DNA of 64,000 nt, taken from positions 186,001-250,000 of the forward strand of contig CAVPDQ010000009.1 in NCBI GenBank assembly GCA_963702685.1, given 5' to 3'. Origin of the DNA: AP-15 sp963702685 (lineage in GTDB: Bacteria; Pseudomonadota; Alphaproteobacteria; ATCC43930; CGMCC-115725). Shown here piece after piece: positions 17,900 to 25,964 of this stretch. The notes beneath the pieces are model-generated. The model did not search any database. It saw only the letters and a list, made by a program, of their open reading frames with translations, and was not told where the DNA came from. Made by a program: the position numbers and the translations under genes. The stretch's first letter is position 1; each line of letters starts with the position of its first letter.

Positions 17900-17927
17900 A
17901 ACCTAAAGCTTCTCCTATCGTTGTCAA
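17900..17927 (-). promoter_or_regulatory. Predicted sigma70-type promoter of the efflux operon
   Basis: Read on the minus strand, a consensus TTGACA (17922-17927) is followed after 16 bases by TAGGTT (17900-17905), a weak -10 box. Transcription would start near the palindrome at 17870-17886, so a bound repressor would block it. The -35 is strong and the -10 only fair. Confidence 0.5.
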
Positions 17928-17975
17928 GCCTGCGCTGGCACAATCCCGGGCAGCGCCGGCCAGGATCGGACCAGG

Positions 17976-18689
17976 GTGAGCGAGCGCAGCGCAACAGCGC
18001 CGAGGGCCAAGGCCGAAAGCATCCTCGCCGCGGCCAAGCGGACCTTTCTGGAGAGCGGCTTCGGCGCGGTCAGCATGGACACGATCGCGCGCGAGGCCGG
18101 TGTCTCGAAAGCCACGGTCTACGCCCATTTCGCTGGCAAGGAGGAGCTGTTCGGCGCGGTCATCGGGCGCGAATGCGAAGAGCGCTTTGCCGGCTTTTCG
18201 GCGCCCGAGCTCGATCCCCGCAACGTGCGCGCGTCGCTGACCGTGCTCGCCCGCCGCTTTCTCGATCTCTTGCTGTCGCCCGATGCGATAGCACTCCACC
18301 GCATCATTCTGGCCGAGGTGCCGCGTTTCCCGGCTCTGGGCGACGTGTTCTGGCGCGCCGGCCCCGAGCGCAACCTCGCCCAGATCGAGGCGTTCCTGCG
18401 CAGCGCCGTGGCGGCAGGCTCGCTCGACCTGGCGAACACCCGGCTCGCCGCCGAGCAGCTTGTCGGGCTGGTGCGCGGCGAAACCCAGCTGCGCCACCTG
18501 TTGCGGCTCGACGCCCGGACCGATCAGCCGGGCCTGCGCGCCGTCATCGACGCCGCCGTCGATACCTTTATCCGCGCCTTCGGTGCCCGCAATGCGTCCG
18601 ACCTTCGCAACCCTCTCCCCCCAATTGGGGGAGAGGGAAGGGTGAGGGGGGCTGACGGGCTGATGCAACCTGACCGGATCTTGCTCTAG
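17976..18689 (+). CDS. TetR/AcrR-family transcriptional repressor
   Basis: A 237-residue regulator starting at GTG 17976. The N-terminal helix-turn-helix covers roughly residues 12-58, with the recognition region REAGVSKATVYAHFAGKEEL. The C-terminal ligand domain has the TetR_C pattern seen in regulators of drug efflux. It is divergent from the EmrAB-like operon and shares a 114-base intergenic region with a perfect palindrome. The last 30 or so residues (from NPLPPIGGEGRVRG onward) are encoded by a GC-rich hairpin repeat, so the original C-terminus was probably shorter and has been extended by the repeat. Confidence 0.9.
   Translation: MSERSATAPRAKAESILAAAKRTFLESGFGAVSMDTIAREAGVSKATVYAHFAGKEELFGAVIGRECEERFAGFSAPELDPRNVRASLTVLARRFLDLLLSPDAIALHRIILAEVPRFPALGDVFWRAGPERNLAQIEAFLRSAVAAGSLDLANTRLAAEQLVGLVRGETQLRHLLRLDARTDQPGLRAVIDAAVDTFIRAFGARNASDLRNPLPPIGGEGRVRGADGLMQPDRILL
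18611..18637. repeat. GC-rich hairpin repeat inside the 3' end of the TetR gene
   Basis: CCCTCTCCCCC and GGGGGAGAGGG surround an AATT centre with one unpaired C, forming a strong hairpin, followed by the G-rich tract AAGGGTGAGGGGG. This is the style of intergenic repeat seen between many alphaproteobacterial genes. It sits between convergent genes and could terminate transcription from both sides. Confidence 0.6.
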
Positions 18690-19543
18690 GGACGCACGAC
18701 TGGGCCGCGCATGTCGGGGACGGTCTGCGCCTTTTCCTTCCAATCCTTCGACCACGGCGTCACCGGCCGCGGCACCGCTTTGCCGTCGACCCTGATCTCG
18801 TCCACCTGCTCGTTGAAAAAGCAAAGATGGCCTTTGATTTTCGGGCATTCGGCGATCGGCTCGGGATAGCTCCACACGATATCCTCGAACAGCCGGTCGC
18901 CCAGCTTGACCGACCAATAGCGCGCCTCGCCCTTGTATGGGCAGCGGCTCTTTTTGGCGCTCGGCAGCAGAAGATCCATGCGCACATCCTCGGGCGGGAT
19001 GTAGTAGCGCGTCGGCAGCCGGGTCTCGAACAGAAAGCGCGCGCGCCGCGTCTCGGCCACGACCTCGCCGCCGAGGACCACCTCGACCGGCCGCGACGAC
19101 TGCACGACATCGACCCGCTTATAGGGGTCGCGCGGATGGACAAAGATTTCCTCGTCCTCCTCGTACCAATGATCGACCCGGTCCCAATAAAACGCGACGT
19201 AATCCTTGATCGCCGAAACTTCCTCGAACGGGTCCGGATAGCCCCAGACCGCATTCTCGGTGGTGCGCCCGCCGGCCTTGATGGTCCAGTACGAGGCCTG
19301 CGCCTTGTATGGGCAAAAGCTGTGGTGGTCGGTCGGGGTCAAAAGGTCCATGCGGACATCGGCGCGCGGGAAGTAATAGACGGGCAAATGCCGCGTCTCG
19401 AATAAGAGGTGCGCGTTGGTGCTGTCGGCGATGGTTTCGCCGTTCAAGGCGACGCGCACCCGGCGCGGCGAGGCCTCGAAGGTGATCTTGTAATCGGGGT
19501 TGGTCTTGAACCCTGATTCGCGAGGGAGCGCTGCCGTCGTCAT
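18686..19543 (-). CDS. Tandem DUF427 domain protein
   Basis: A 285-residue protein made of two DUF427 domains, about residues 25-125 and 145-250. Each repeat shows the same order of motifs: RVRVALNGETIADS then FCPYKAQASYWTI in the first, VEVVLGGEVVAET then RCPYKGEARYWSV in the second. DUF427 is found across bacteria and fungi and has no settled biochemical role. The ATG at 19543 has GAGGA 7 bases upstream. Its stop overlaps the end of the convergent TetR gene by 4 bases. Confidence 0.88.
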   Translation of the reverse strand: MTTAALPRESGFKTNPDYKITFEASPRRVRVALNGETIADSTNAHLLFETRHLPVYYFPRADVRMDLLTPTDHHSFCPYKAQASYWTIKAGGRTTENAVWGYPDPFEEVSAIKDYVAFYWDRVDHWYEEDEEIFVHPRDPYKRVDVVQSSRPVEVVLGGEVVAETRRARFLFETRLPTRYYIPPEDVRMDLLLPSAKKSRCPYKGEARYWSVKLGDRLFEDIVWSYPEPIAECPKIKGHLCFFNEQVDEIRVDGKAVPRPVTPWSKDWKEKAQTVPDMRGPVVRP

Positions 19544-19642
19544 GATGGATTCCTCCGGCTGTTCCTGCCTGACAATGGCGTCGCCGCGATGGGGCCGCAA
19601 GCCCGCCCGATCATCGAGACCCGCAAGCGCGGGCCGGCGATC

Positions 19643-19671
19643 TTGACATTGGCCGCTCGCCATTCGATATT
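19643..19671 (+). promoter_or_regulatory. Promoter of the first muramidase-like/secreted-protein cassette
   Basis: TTGACA (19643-19648) and GATATT (19666-19671) are spaced by 17 bases. The block from TTGACATTGG to CATGGTTCGTTC is conserved with the region upstream of the second cassette (22373), while the intervening bases differ. Conservation between the two duplicated loci supports it as the real promoter. Confidence 0.6.
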
Positions 19672-19696
19672 CATGGTTCGTTCTCCGGGAGAGTCA

Positions 19697-20730
19697 ATGT
19701 TCAAGCTGGCGGAGCGGCGCGCCGGGACCGGTGGGGTCTATTGCGGCGAGGATGGGGTCCGGCTCGAACCGGTGGAGCTGGTCGGCCGACAGGGAGCCGG
19801 CGGCTACCGGGTGCGCCCGGCAGCCGAAATCGAGACGCTGCTGGCGTCCGCTTACGCGGCGGCGCCCGACGCGGCGGACTGTGCCGCCGGCCTGCGCCGG
19901 GTGGCAGCTTATCTTGCAGAAGGCAACCTGCCCCTCGCGATGATCGCGGCGGTGCGGCTGCGCCTCGGGGAAATCCCCGAAGACCGGATCGAACGGCTGG
20001 CGCGTGCCGACACATTGCTGAAAGCCGGCTTCAACCCCGACGGGCCGCGCGATGCGCAGGGTCGATGGACCGAGGAGATCGGCAGCAATTTTATCCTCAT
20101 CCTCGACGATCTCGGCAACGGCCAAGAGGGCAGCGCCGGGAGCACCGGCCGCAACCCGATCCCCACCGGCGCCGGCGGCAACGGCCCGGCCGTCGCGCGC
20201 GCCTGGGAGCATTACCCCAACGCCGATTTCCGCAACCGCTTGGCCATCGCCGAGCAATCGGCCGGGCATAAGAATTTCGGGATGGCGAGGCGAACAACAT
20301 CAACGACCCGAAACTGATCGCTCTCGGCCGTTACCAGATGAAGCCGGTTGGCCTCAAGGCAGCCGGCATGATGGACCGCGCCGGGAACTGGACCGGGAAA
20401 TACGGCATCCACTCGCCCGCCGAGTTCCTCGCCGATCCCGAGGCGCAGGAAAATGCGCTGACCGATTATCTCAACGACAATATACGCCAGCTTCGGGCCA
20501 ACGGCGCCTTCGGCTACATCGGAGAGACGATCGACGGAGTAAAAGCACGCTTTCCGGTGACCCGAGCCGGCATCATCGCCGCCGCGCATCGTGAAGGCGT
20601 GTCGGCGACCGCCGATTATCTTAAGCGCGTCAAAGCCAATGGCTTCTCGAGTAAAGGACTTCGGCTGAAGCTCCCGGACCGGCCGATTGAAACCCGGCTG
20701 AGGACCTTCTCGGGTGCCAGCTATGAGTAA
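19697..20730 (+). pseudogene. Muramidase-like protein with conserved N-terminal module, copy 1 (frameshifted)
   Basis: The first 190 residues or so are in one frame and the rest (ending FSGASYE) is in another. Comparison with the intact copy at 22427 shows that one base is missing at about 20278, where copy 2 reads FGYGEVNN. Otherwise the two copies align along their whole length: MFKLAERR start, DG..L.P.ELVGR..AGGYR module, linker FNPDGPRDAQGRWT, then a C-terminal domain with YGIHSPAEFLADPEAQE. The final four codons overlap the start of the secreted protein gene by 8 bases. With the indel repaired it would be about 344 residues. Whether this is decay or a sequencing error is open. Confidence 0.8.
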
Positions 20731-21208
20731 GCTGGGGAGGTGCAGCGCCGCCCCGCTACTGGCCGCGTGGGCATGGTTGGCGGTCTCGACGCCTTCTGTC
20801 GTCAAGGCTCAAGAGCTGAGCTTCACCGCGAAATTAAGCGACTCGCAAAAGAGTTGTCTGGAGAAGCTTCTCGATATCGCCTGGACCCGGCAATTCCATA
20901 AAGAGATGATGAAAATCGGGCAGGTGGCGACTGCTGTGCTCAATAACAGGGGTCTACCCGACTACGTTTACCTCTTCGAAGAGAGTGCATGGTGCGGTAC
21001 CGCTGGGTGCTCGATGCTGATCGGTGAGCCGGAGCGGGACGAAAGCTGCCGGCTGCTTTATGACGGCATGGGAGAGACGTCCTTTACGGTGCTGCGGCGC
21101 CGCGACCACGGCTATCGCCGCATCTATGCGCCATGCGAGGCGCGGTTCGACGGCCACGAATATCAGCAGCTCCACGAGGAATGCCCGAACCCCGACGTGC
21201 ACCATTAA
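20723..21208 (+). CDS. Secreted Cys-rich protein, copy 1 (candidate immunity partner)
   Basis: A 161-residue protein of unknown family with a signal peptide (hydrophobic to about residue 32, then VVKA-QELSF). The mature part has conserved cysteines in KSCL, WCGTAGC, SCRLLYDG, APCEARF and ECPNPDVHH, which could form disulfides in the periplasm. The start overlaps the upstream gene's stop by 8 bases (ATGAGTAA), so translation is coupled. A paralogue at 23442 has the same arrangement. A periplasmic partner that neutralises a peptidoglycan-active protein is inference from context, as no characterised homologue is recognised. Confidence 0.75.
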   Translation: MSKLGRCSAAPLLAAWAWLAVSTPSVVKAQELSFTAKLSDSQKSCLEKLLDIAWTRQFHKEMMKIGQVATAVLNNRGLPDYVYLFEESAWCGTAGCSMLIGEPERDESCRLLYDGMGETSFTVLRRRDHGYRRIYAPCEARFDGHEYQQLHEECPNPDVHH

Positions 21209-21350
21209 AATTGCGACGCACCCCGCCGGCTCGCACGGGTGCAAGCGGGCCGGCTCGCGGCGGTTCAGGTATCCATGACGAACCGCACATCGCCAAAACC
21301 CGCGCTACAATCAGCCGAATGTGAGTTCGCCAAAGCGGAGGGAGCGGCCG

Positions 21351-22307
21351 ATGACCCGGAAGATCGCGCTCGAAGAGCATTTTCTCGCCGAGGGGTTCGC
21401 CAATATCGGCGGCACCCAGGGCGGCGGGCCGGCGGCGGCGTTCCGTCGGCAAGCGGCCGAGCGGCTGCCGGAGATCGACGCGCTGCGCCTCGAAGCGATG
21501 GACCAGGCCGGCATCGACATCGCCGTCCTCTCGCTGTTCCAGCCGGGCATCCAGGGCGAGCCCGACCCCGCGACCGCGGTCAGGAAGGCGAAGGCGGTCA
21601 ACGACAGCTTGGCGGAGCGCATCGCGAAGCACCCGACACGCTTCCGCGGTTTTGCCGCGGTGCCGATGCAGGATCCGCGGGAAGCTGCCGACGAGCTCGA
21701 GCGCGCGGTCAAAGAGCTCGGCTTCAAGGGCGCGCTGATCAACGGCCACACTCAGGGCGTCTATCTCGACGACCAGCGCTGCCTGCCGTTCTGGGAGCGC
21801 GTCGCCGCCCTCGACGTGCCGGTCTACCTCCACCCGGCAAACCCGATGACGATCCCGGCGGTGCTCGACGGCTATCCCGGTCTGGCGCAGGCGATCTTCG
21901 GCTGGGCGGCGGAGACCGGCGGCCATGCGCTGCGGCTCGTGCTCTGCGGGCTCTTCGACCGCCTTCCGTCGCTCAACATCATCCTCGGCCATATGGGCGA
22001 AGCGCTGCCGTTCTACCTCTGGCGCATCGACAGCCGCTTCAAGATCAGCGCGCCGAAGGTGGCGCTGCGGCAGCTGCCGTCCGACTACATCCGGCGCAAC
22101 ATCGCGGTCACCACCGCCGGCGCCTTCTCGCCCGAGCCGCTGCGCTGCACGATCGATGCGATGGGCCTCGACCGCGTGCTCTTCTCCATCGACTACCCTT
22201 TGGAGGACAGCGACGAGGCCGCCCGCTTCATCGAGACCGCCCCCCTGAGCGAGGCCGAGCGCGAAGCGGTCTGCTTCCGCAACGCCGAGCGCCTGCTGCG
22301 GCTGTGA
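21351..22307 (+). CDS. Amidohydrolase-family decarboxylase/hydrolase (ACMSD-like)
   Basis: A 318-residue metal-dependent TIM-barrel enzyme. Metal ligands are visible in EEH (8-10), His161 in YLHP, His214 in GHMGE and Asp281 in FSIDYP, the set found in amidohydrolase family 2 enzymes such as gamma-resorcylate and aminocarboxymuconate-semialdehyde decarboxylases. The N-terminus KIALEEHF is the decarboxylase form. The ATG at 21351 has GGAGGGAG upstream. It sits alone between the two duplicated cassettes, in the same direction. The substrate is probably an aromatic carboxylate but is not determinable. Confidence 0.9.
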   Translation: MTRKIALEEHFLAEGFANIGGTQGGGPAAAFRRQAAERLPEIDALRLEAMDQAGIDIAVLSLFQPGIQGEPDPATAVRKAKAVNDSLAERIAKHPTRFRGFAAVPMQDPREAADELERAVKELGFKGALINGHTQGVYLDDQRCLPFWERVAALDVPVYLHPANPMTIPAVLDGYPGLAQAIFGWAAETGGHALRLVLCGLFDRLPSLNIILGHMGEALPFYLWRIDSRFKISAPKVALRQLPSDYIRRNIAVTTAGAFSPEPLRCTIDAMGLDRVLFSIDYPLEDSDEAARFIETAPLSEAEREAVCFRNAERLLRL

Positions 22308-22372
22308 AGACCGACCCCAGCCTCAGGCCGCCGAGAGCACCGCAGGTTCCCCGCAATTGTGACTCGCCGGGC

Positions 22373-22401
22373 TTGACATTGGTGAACCCTTCGCCAGATT
22401 C
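22373..22401 (+). promoter_or_regulatory. Promoter of the second muramidase-like/secreted-protein cassette
   Basis: TTGACATTGG begins at 22373 and CATGGTTCGTTC follows about 28 bases later, matching the block upstream of copy 1. The -35 is consensus; the -10 (AGATTC at 22396, or CAGATT one base earlier) is poor. The 26 bases after it lead to GAGGGAGG and the ATG at 22427. Confidence 0.5.
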
Positions 22402-22426
22402 ATGGTTCGTTCCAGAGGGAGGACCG

Positions 22427-23449
22427 ATGTTCAAACTGGCCGAGCGGCGCGCCGCGACGGATGGCGTCTATTGCGGCCAGGATGGGGTGTGGCTCGGTCC
22501 GGCGGAGCTGGTTGGCCGAAATGGTGCAGGCGGCTATCGGCTGCGTCCGGCGGCCGAAATCGAGGCACTGCTGGTGTCTGCTTATGCCGCGCCGCCCGAT
22601 GCAACACAGTGCGTCGCCCGGCTGCGCCGCGCCGCGGCTTATCTCTCGGAAGGCAATCTGCCTTTGGCGATGATCGCAGCGGTGATGCTGCGCCTCGGTG
22701 AGATCGCCGAGGACCGGATCGAACGGCTGGCCCGTGCCGATGACCTGCTCAAGGCCAATTTCAACCCGGACGAGCCGCGCGACGACCGCGGCCGCTGGAC
22801 CGACGATATCGGCGGCGATTTCATCTTGGACGATCCGCCAGACGAGGGCACCGCCGGCAGCAGCCGGGGCGATCTGAGCCCGACCAGCGCCGGCGGCAAC
22901 GGCCCAACCGTCCCGCGCGCCTGGGAGCACTGCCCCAACGCCGATTTCCGCAACCGCCTGGCCACAGCCGAGCAGACGGCCGACCACAAGAATTTCGGCT
23001 ATGGCGAGGTGAACAACGGCAACGATCCCAAGAGGGTCGCTCTGGGCCGTTACCAAATGACGCCGGTTGGCCTCGAGGCGGCCGGCGTGATGAACCACGC
23101 CGGGAAATGGACCGGGAAATACGGAATCCGTTCGCGCGCCGAGTTTCTTGCCGACCCCGACGCGCAGGAACAGACGCTAACCGATTACCTTAACGACAAC
23201 ATCCGCAAGCTTCGGGCAAACGGGGCGTTCGCGCATATCGGCCAGACCATCGACGGAGTGAGAGCGCGGTTTCCGGTAGCTCTGGCTGGCATCATCGCGG
23301 CGGCGCATCGCGAGGGCGTAAATGCGACCAGAGACTACCTGAACCGCGTCACGAGAAATGGCCTTACAAGCAAGGGACTCCGGCTAAGCAAACCAGAGTT
23401 GGCAATAGAGACCAGATTGCGGACGTTTTCGGCTGCAACCTATGAGTAG
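22427..23449 (+). CDS. Muramidase-like protein with conserved N-terminal module, copy 2 (intact)
   Basis: A 340-residue protein. Residues 1-120 form a module (DGVWLGPAELVGR, GYRLRPAAEIEAL, then a helical stretch RIERLARADDLL) closing with the linker FNPDEPRDDRGRWTDD. A low-complexity Gly/Ser region follows. The C-terminal domain starts near residue 165 with TAEQTADHKNFGYGE and ALGRYQMTPVG, a pattern like lysozyme/transglycosylase domains in which an early Glu is catalytic and GRYQ follows, then YLNDNIRKLRANGAF and AGIIAAAHREG. There is no signal peptide, so export would need another route. It overlaps the secreted protein gene by 8 bases. Enzymatic function is inference from motif shape. Confidence 0.78.
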   Translation: MFKLAERRAATDGVYCGQDGVWLGPAELVGRNGAGGYRLRPAAEIEALLVSAYAAPPDATQCVARLRRAAAYLSEGNLPLAMIAAVMLRLGEIAEDRIERLARADDLLKANFNPDEPRDDRGRWTDDIGGDFILDDPPDEGTAGSSRGDLSPTSAGGNGPTVPRAWEHCPNADFRNRLATAEQTADHKNFGYGEVNNGNDPKRVALGRYQMTPVGLEAAGVMNHAGKWTGKYGIRSRAEFLADPDAQEQTLTDYLNDNIRKLRANGAFAHIGQTIDGVRARFPVALAGIIAAAHREGVNATRDYLNRVTRNGLTSKGLRLSKPELAIETRLRTFSAATYE

Positions 23450-23930
23450 CCATCGATTGCGCCGAGTAACCCTATTAGCGGTCGTTGCAGCCATAGCGGC
23501 TTCTATTCCATCCGCCACATTTGCCGAAAGATTACGATTCTCAGGTCGACTCTCTGCTGACCAGAAAAGCTGCCTAACCGATGTAATTCATAGCAGCCAC
23601 TGGGGTTATTCTCCTCAATCTCGGGCGGAAATGCCAAAAGCCGCAGAGGTCGCCGCCGCACAGCTCGGCGGCAGGCGCACTGCGTTTGTCTTTGTTTTCG
23701 AAGCTGACGGATGGTGCGGCACCGCCGGCTGCCCGCTGCTGATCGGCGAACTGGAGCATGACGGAAGCTGCCGGCTGCTCTACGACGGCATGGGAGATAA
23801 GAGCTTCACCGTGTTGGATCAGCGCGACCGCGGATATCATCGGATATATGCGCCCTGCGAGGCGCGGTTCGATGGCCGCGAGTATCAGCAGGTCCGGGAT
23901 GAATGCCCGAACCCCGACGTGCATCATTAA
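23442..23930 (+). CDS. Secreted Cys-rich protein, copy 2 (candidate immunity partner)
   Basis: A 162-residue paralogue of the protein at 20723. The signal peptide runs to about residue 28 (IPSATFA-ERLRF). The mature region keeps all marker motifs: KSCL, WCGTAGC, SCRLLYDGMG, APCEARFDG and ECPNPDVHH, while the middle (about residues 45-80) is diverged. The ATG overlaps the stop of the muramidase-like gene (ATGAGTAG). The G+C content drops in the first 200 bases compared with neighbours. The divergent middle next to conserved flanks is what a partner-specificity region would look like. Confidence 0.75.
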   Translation: MSSHRLRRVTLLAVVAAIAASIPSATFAERLRFSGRLSADQKSCLTDVIHSSHWGYSPQSRAEMPKAAEVAAAQLGGRRTAFVFVFEADGWCGTAGCPLLIGELEHDGSCRLLYDGMGDKSFTVLDQRDRGYHRIYAPCEARFDGREYQQVRDECPNPDVHH

Positions 23931-23976
23931 TATTCCGCGCCGGCCGCGCCGATCGCGCACGCGAGCTCAGGCTCCC

Positions 23977-24393
23977 TCAGCCGTCGATGACGGCGATCGC
24001 TTCGATCTCGATCATCGCGTCGGGGTCGGCGAGCCGGCTGATCTGGACCGTCGTCGAGGTCGGCGTCGCCGGGCCGAAATAGCGCATCCGCATATCGGGG
24101 TGCTTGGCGAACTCCTCGTAATTTGTGACGAAGGTGTTGGTCTTGACGATGTCCGCCAAGCCGGCGCCGGCGGCTTCGAGGCAGGTCTTGATGTTCTCGC
24201 CGACCTGCTGGATTTGCGCGCGCATATCGCCCTTGCCGACGCAGACCCCGTTGGCGTCGCGCGCCAATTGCCCGGCGACAAAGATCAGCTTGCCGGTGCC
24301 GCTGACGGTGACGACCTGGGTGTATCGCGCCTGGCCGTCGACCAGCCGCACATGGATGCCTTGCGGCTGAATCTTCTCGCGCTTGATCGCCAT
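23977..24393 (-). CDS. RidA (YjgF/YER057c) family protein
   Basis: A 138-residue single-domain protein. GKLIFVAGQLARD and DIVKTNTFVTNYEEF, followed by RPATPTSTTVQI-like and IEIEAIAVIDG at the C-terminus, are the RidA signatures. Members deaminate reactive enamine/imine intermediates or act in catabolic pathways. The ATG at 24393 is preceded by AAAGGGGAAAGG. It is divergent from the broken LLM oxidoreductase gene, with 77 bases between them. The Arg of the RidA active site is not placed as in E. coli RidA, so the activity is uncertain. Confidence 0.88.
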   Translation of the reverse strand: MAIKREKIQPQGIHVRLVDGQARYTQVVTVSGTGKLIFVAGQLARDANGVCVGKGDMRAQIQQVGENIKTCLEAAGAGLADIVKTNTFVTNYEEFAKHPDMRMRYFGPATPTSTTVQISRLADPDAMIEIEAIAVIDG

Positions 24394-24470
24394 CCTTTCC
24401 CCTTTCCCTATAATGCGGCCCCGATGATACGCCCGGCGCCTCTCCGGCGCCAATCGGAGCGAGGCCCACG

Positions 24471-25673
24471 ATGCCGCTCGACCATCTTCGCCACGGGATC
24501 TTTCTGCCGCCGTTTCATCCGAACGAGGAGAACCCGACCCAGTGCCTCGAGCGCGACCTCGAGCTGATCGGGTGGCTCGACCGCCTCGGCTTTCATGAGG
24601 CGTGGATCGGCGAGCACCACTCGGCCGGCTACGAGATCATCACCTCGCCCGAGATTTTCATCGCCTTTGCCGCCGAGAGGACACGCCATATCCGGCTTCG
24701 GCACCGGCGTCGTCTCGCTCCCCTACCACCACCCGATGATGGTCGCCGACCGCATCGTCCAGCTCGACCACATGACCCGCGGCCGGGTCATGTTCGGCGC
24801 TGGGCCGGGCCTCCTGGCGTCGGACGCGATCATGATGGGGATCGACCCCCTGACCCAGCGCGACCGCATGGCCGAGGCGATCGACGTGATCCTGCGCCTC
24901 TTCAACGGCGAAATCGTCACCGAAAAGACCGACTGGTACACGATGCAGGAATGCCGGCTGCACCTCTTGCCTTACACCAAGCCCCACCCCGAGATGGCGG
25001 TGGTCAGCGCCGTCACCCCGTCGGGCGGCAGGCTCGCCGGCAAATACGACCTCGGCATGATCTGTGTCGCCGCAACCAACCCGTTCGGCTTTGACGCGCT
25101 CGGCTCGAATTGGGGGATCGCCTGCGACGTCGCCGCCGAGCACGGGCGCGAGATGGACCCGCAGCGCCTGCGCCTCGTCGGCCCGATGCACATCGCCGAG
25201 ACGCGCGCCCAGGCCTATGAGAACGCCAAATTCGGCTTTGAGCGTTACCTCGGCTACCTCAACAACAACCAGCCGCGTTTTATCGTGCCGGCGGGCAAGG
25301 ACCCGCTCGAATGGTTTGTCGAAAACCGCTACGGCGTCTGCGGCACCCCCGACGACGCCATCGCGCTTGATCGAGCGGCTCCATGAAAAGCAGGGCAGCT
25401 TCGGCGCTTTCCTGCACCAGGCGCACAACTGGGCCGATTTCGCCGCGACCAAGCGTTCCTACGAGCTCTACGCCCGCTACGTGATGCCGCATTTCAGCCG
25501 CGCCAACGCCCCGCGCGCCGCCTCTTATGAATGGTGCGGCGACAACCGCGCCGAATTCAGCGCCAACCGCAACGCCGCCGCCAAAGCCATGTTCGACAAG
25601 CACGAAAGCCGAGCAGGCCGCCCGCGCCGCCGGGGCGCCGGCCCGCCCGACCCGAGGCCGGGAAGCGTGGTGA
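24471..25673 (+). pseudogene. LLM-class flavin-dependent oxidoreductase, three frameshifts
   Basis: Three successive frames together encode one luciferase-like monooxygenase of about 400 residues. Frame 1 runs from ATG 24471 (PLDHLRHGIFLPPFHPNEEN) to about 24690, frame 2 covers GTGVVSLPYHHPMMVADR to DDAIAL (about 25368), frame 3 covers IERLHEKQGSFGAFLHQ to KHE (about 25605), and a fourth shift restores AEQAARAAGAP with a stop at 25671-25673. Each break is explained by one extra base. GEHH in frame 1 and the C-terminal region ARYVMPHF are family signatures. It is either decayed or damaged by sequencing errors. GGAGCGAGG precedes the start. Confidence 0.82.
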
Positions 25674-25844
25674 CATCAAGCCGTGCAAATCGCCAAACGC
25701 GGACGCCAAATCGGATTGGAAGCGCCCGTTCTAAAGGTCCAAACTGGACCGACTGGATGAAGGATCGTAGCCAAAATTCTCGCCAAGCAGCAACCGCTTA
25801 GCATATCATCGTTGATGAGAACGCGCCGTGCACATCTCAGTGAG

Positions 25845-25932
25845 TAGGATGGGTTGAGCTGTGCGAAACCCATCGCCATCGGCTGCCCTCGCCGGGACAT
25901 TGATGGGTTTCACTGCGTTCAACCCATCCTAC
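25845..25932. repeat. Dispersed palindromic element (GTAGGATGGGTTGA type)
   Basis: Perfect 14-base inverted ends GTAGGATGGGTTGA at 25845-25858 and its complement at 25919-25932, with an inner pair AACCCATC/GATGGGTT. The minus strand translates to VGWVERSETHQ, a peptide I recognise as recurring in spurious proteobacterial annotations, which points to a repetitive element. It fills most of the gap between the LLM gene and the AlkB-like gene. Confidence 0.65.
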
Positions 25933-25964
25933 AAGCGCTCGCGTCGTACTCCTACAGCAATTCC

